The position numbers were made by a program, and so were the translations under genes. Shown here one piece after another: positions 62,150 to 64,000 of a DNA stretch of 64,000 bases. This DNA comes from Thiosocius sp963808165 (lineage in GTDB: Bacteria; Pseudomonadota; Gammaproteobacteria; Chromatiales; Chromatiaceae), in assembly GCA_963808165.1 (NCBI GenBank), contig CAWEET010000007.1, forward strand, positions 124,001 through 188,000. The letters run 5' to 3'. The notes under the pieces are model-generated. The model did not search any database. It was given only the letters and a program-made list of their open reading frames with translations, and was not told where the DNA came from. Positions within the stretch are counted from its first letter, which is position 1; each line of letters opens with the position of its first letter.

Positions 62150-62953
62150 TCAGCGGGTCAGCTCGACCTTGCCAAACCAGCGGCGACTGAGCTCCCGGAG
62201 ACCGTTGGTAGCGTCCATGCGCTCGAGGAAATTTTCCGTCCAATTGATGAACTGTGCATCGTTTGCGGGCAGGGCGACGCCGATGGGCTCGTAGGTCAGC
62301 AGCGAAAAGACCGAAACGAAACCAGCCTCCGGATTGTTCTTCAGCGTAGCGAGACAAATCGGGTAATCGGTGAGCAGACCACTCGCCTCGTCCCTCTGCA
62401 CCAACTCCGCGGCCCGCACATAGTCCTCTACCTCGATCACGGTGGCCTCCGGAAAGAGCTCGCGGGCGAAATCCTCGCTGGTGGAACCGCCAAGCACGGC
62501 CAGTCGCGTGTCCGGGGTGTTCAGGTCGGTCGACTGTTCCGCCTTGGCCATCGCCTCGTCCTTGGTCACGATGCACTTGCCCGAGACCATGTAGGGGCCG
62601 ACGAAGGCGGCGCGAAGATTGCGCGCCGGCGTTATGGTCAGGTTCGAGATCACCATGTCGACATCACCTTTTTCGAGCGCCGGCAGCAGATCGCTGAAGG
62701 GCATCACCCGCGTCTCGAGTTTCACCGACATCATACCGGCCATCACCCGCGCCAGGTCGATATCGAAGCCGGTCACCTTGCCGTCCGCATCCACCTGACT
62801 CATCGACGGCATATTGCCGGACGTACCAAGGATCAGGCTGCCTCGCTCCTGGATGCGTGCGAGTGTCGAACTGGCTGCGGCCTGCGCAGCAAAGCAGGCG
62901 ACCAGGAGCAGCAGGAACAGATGGGGCAGGGTGAGACGCGGGATGCGTTGCAT
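62150..62953 (-). CDS. Periplasmic solute-binding protein (family 3)
   Basis: The 267-residue protein has a signal peptide (about 1-27, FLLLLVACFAAQAAA) and a type II periplasmic-binding fold typical of amino-acid ABC transporters: LILGTSGNMPSMSQVDADGKVTGFDIDLARVM, then MVISNLTITPAR, VGPYMVSGK and LAVLGGSTSED. No ABC permease or ATPase gene is nearby, so it may instead be a stand-alone sensor domain or part of a split system. Stop and neighbour are only 3 bases apart (convergent). Confidence 0.9.
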   Translation of the reverse strand: MQRIPRLTLPHLFLLLLVACFAAQAAASSTLARIQERGSLILGTSGNMPSMSQVDADGKVTGFDIDLARVMAGMMSVKLETRVMPFSDLLPALEKGDVDMVISNLTITPARNLRAAFVGPYMVSGKCIVTKDEAMAKAEQSTDLNTPDTRLAVLGGSTSEDFARELFPEATVIEVEDYVRAAELVQRDEASGLLTDYPICLATLKNNPEAGFVSVFSLLTYEPIGVALPANDAQFINWTENFLERMDATNGLRELSRRWFGKVELTR

Positions 62954-63075
62954 ATTCGCTTACCTTTGAAATGGGCCAGGTTGGAGAGGCGACGACGGTA
63001 GCAGATCGAGCCCTTGTGTAACAGAATAGAGGTATGGCTCGCGGCTGCCGGATCGGGCACAGCGGCCGGGCCGCC

Positions 63076-63768
63076 CTATTCCCACAAGGGAGCAAGGCGC
63101 GCCTCGCCACGGAGCAGGCGCCACACGAACGGGCGGCCGTCGGGCTGGTTCCGAAAATGACGGTAGGCAGCGATACCGAACGCCTGGGGATCGAGGAAAT
63201 AGTACATGGCGCTCATCTGCTGCTCGCCGGCGAACGCGCTGATGCTGCTTGCATCGAGGACGCGTTCGCGCAGCTCCTGCGACATGGCAGCGAACTGCGT
63301 GGTGTATGCGATGTATTCCTGCGGCACGATGCATGGGTCATCGCCGCTGTAATTGGCCTCCACCACGGCATGCGCCACCTCGTGCGCGACGACGCTGCGG
63401 TAAAGATCCGGGCTGAGGGGCTGGTCGAACAACAGATCCTCCGAAACCAGGGCTTCGCACCTGTCGTAAGCCAACACCTCGATCAAACCAGCGCTCGCGT
63501 CGAAGCTGCCCAACTGGCCGACACCGTACAGGCGAGGCAGACTGCGCACGACCCGGATGCGCAAGGCATCCGGCAGGCGCAAGCCGAGATCGGCGAGAAA
63601 TCGAAGCGCCCGGGCACCGCCTTCGCAAACCAGCGCGGCGTCGGCTGCCTCTGCATCCGCTACCCAGAGGCGAACATCGGGGCAGGGATGCAGCACGGAC
63701 GCCTCATCGGCGTTCGCCATTACGCAAAATGGCAACAGCGCAGCCAGAAGGAGGGCGCATCTATGCAC
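63076..63768 (-). CDS. Secreted protein with HExxH zinc-protease motif
   Basis: The 230-residue protein has a signal peptide (about 1-20, MHRCALLLAALLPFCVMANA) and a metallopeptidase-like motif His129-Glu130-Val-Ala-His133, followed by Glu151 (VPQEYIAY) at a gluzincin-like distance. There is also a QQMSAMYYFLDPQAFG segment near the C-terminus. I do not recognise a named family with certainty, and no known peptidase propeptide is present. It could be a small periplasmic protease or an inactive relative. Confidence 0.8.
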   Translation of the reverse strand: MHRCALLLAALLPFCVMANADEASVLHPCPDVRLWVADAEAADAALVCEGGARALRFLADLGLRLPDALRIRVVRSLPRLYGVGQLGSFDASAGLIEVLAYDRCEALVSEDLLFDQPLSPDLYRSVVAHEVAHAVVEANYSGDDPCIVPQEYIAYTTQFAAMSQELRERVLDASSISAFAGEQQMSAMYYFLDPQAFGIAAYRHFRNQPDGRPFVWRLLRGEARLAPLWE

Positions 63769-64000
63769 ATCGGGCCTCGTCGTCCGGGATAGCGGAGAGC
63801 CACCATATCATGCGCCTGTCCGGAGCCTCGGAATCGGCCCGGCCGCCAGTAAACCCGCGAGGCCGATGAAACTCGCTGATGCATCCGTGCCCGCGAGCAT
63901 TCGCTCCGGGGCGTCGTGCGCTCGCCTCGACCAGCAGCAGCCTTCCGCGGCGCGGCGGGCTGCGGCACAATCATGCAGTCCGGCGAGACTGCCGGAACGG
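63769..64000. other. Intergenic end of window
   Basis: This 232-base stretch has no supported gene. An ATG at 63973 opens a frame that leaves the window after nine codons (MQSGETAGT), without a visible ribosome-binding site, so a gene start there is possible but not shown. Confidence 0.3.

Noticed and set aside
63720..63974. Minus-strand frame of 84 codons at the end of the window
   Set aside because: It overlaps the signal peptide of the HExxH protein and has no ribosome-binding site or family features.

Overview
The window is about 64 kb of high-GC, densely coded bacterial chromosome. It looks like a gammaproteobacterium, most probably from the sulfur-oxidising Chromatiales/Ectothiorhodospira-like groups. 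This is inference from gene order and content: the lptE-holA...proA-nadD-rsfS-rlmH-maf-rng-yhdP-nit-tldD order, the def-fmt-rsmB-DUF4390-ntrYX series, the LysM-dprA-smg-topA-tsaC-hemF series, a hemCDXY operon, a pyrophosphate-type phosphofructokinase with a membrane PPase, and a protein resembling half of a sulfur oxygenase reductase. I saw no rRNA, tRNA, CRISPR array, prophage or transposase gene.

Layout. 1-5.1 kb: the end of lptE, then holA, then a block of alpha-E protein, circularly permuted ATP-grasp protein and Anbu proteasome-like protease set between holA and proA. 5.2-18.9 kb: a plus-strand housekeeping run (proA, nadD, rsfS, rlmH, maf, rng, yhdP, nitrilase, tldD, pmbA, gloA, small ORF). 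19.1-30.4 kb: a divergent adenylate-kinase-like protein with a histone-H1-like Lys/Ala tail, PPi-phosphofructokinase, two small conserved ORFs, modABC, a K+-dependent-type membrane PPase, soluble PPase, a phosphodiesterase, moaC and engB. 30.5-32.9 kb: an accessory patch with an HdeD-like protein, a DUF3955 protein, a lipoprotein gene that appears frameshifted, and a very C-rich tract. 32.9-39.6 kb: polA, a c551-type cytochrome, trkH/trkA and the SOR-like small protein. 39.7-47.3 kb: a tightly overlapping minus-strand operon def-fmt-rsmB-DUF4390-ntrY-ntrX-ybaK. 47.5-54.5 kb: LysM protein, dprA, smg, topA, tsaC, hemF. 54.5-55.7 kb: thioredoxin and DUF302 protein, followed downstream by an intrinsic terminator and a possible structured RNA. 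55.8-60.1 kb: hemC-hemD-hemX-hemY. 60.2-64 kb: an oxidoreductase, an epimerase-like protein, a periplasmic solute-binding protein and a secreted HExxH protein.

Functional themes. Pyrophosphate is handled by three products within 8 kb (PPi-PFK, membrane PPase, soluble PPase), which suggests PPi-linked glycolysis/Calvin cycle energetics. Molybdenum supply (modABC) and cofactor synthesis (moaC) lie close together. Haem synthesis is represented by hemF and hemCDXY. The most interesting items for follow-up are the single-barrel SOR-like protein (39112-39561), the degenerate adenylate kinase with a basic tail (19112-20569), the NtrX-type regulator lacking both the sigma-54 GAFTGA loop and the Walker A lysine, and the candidate structured RNA at about 54.56-54.76 kb.
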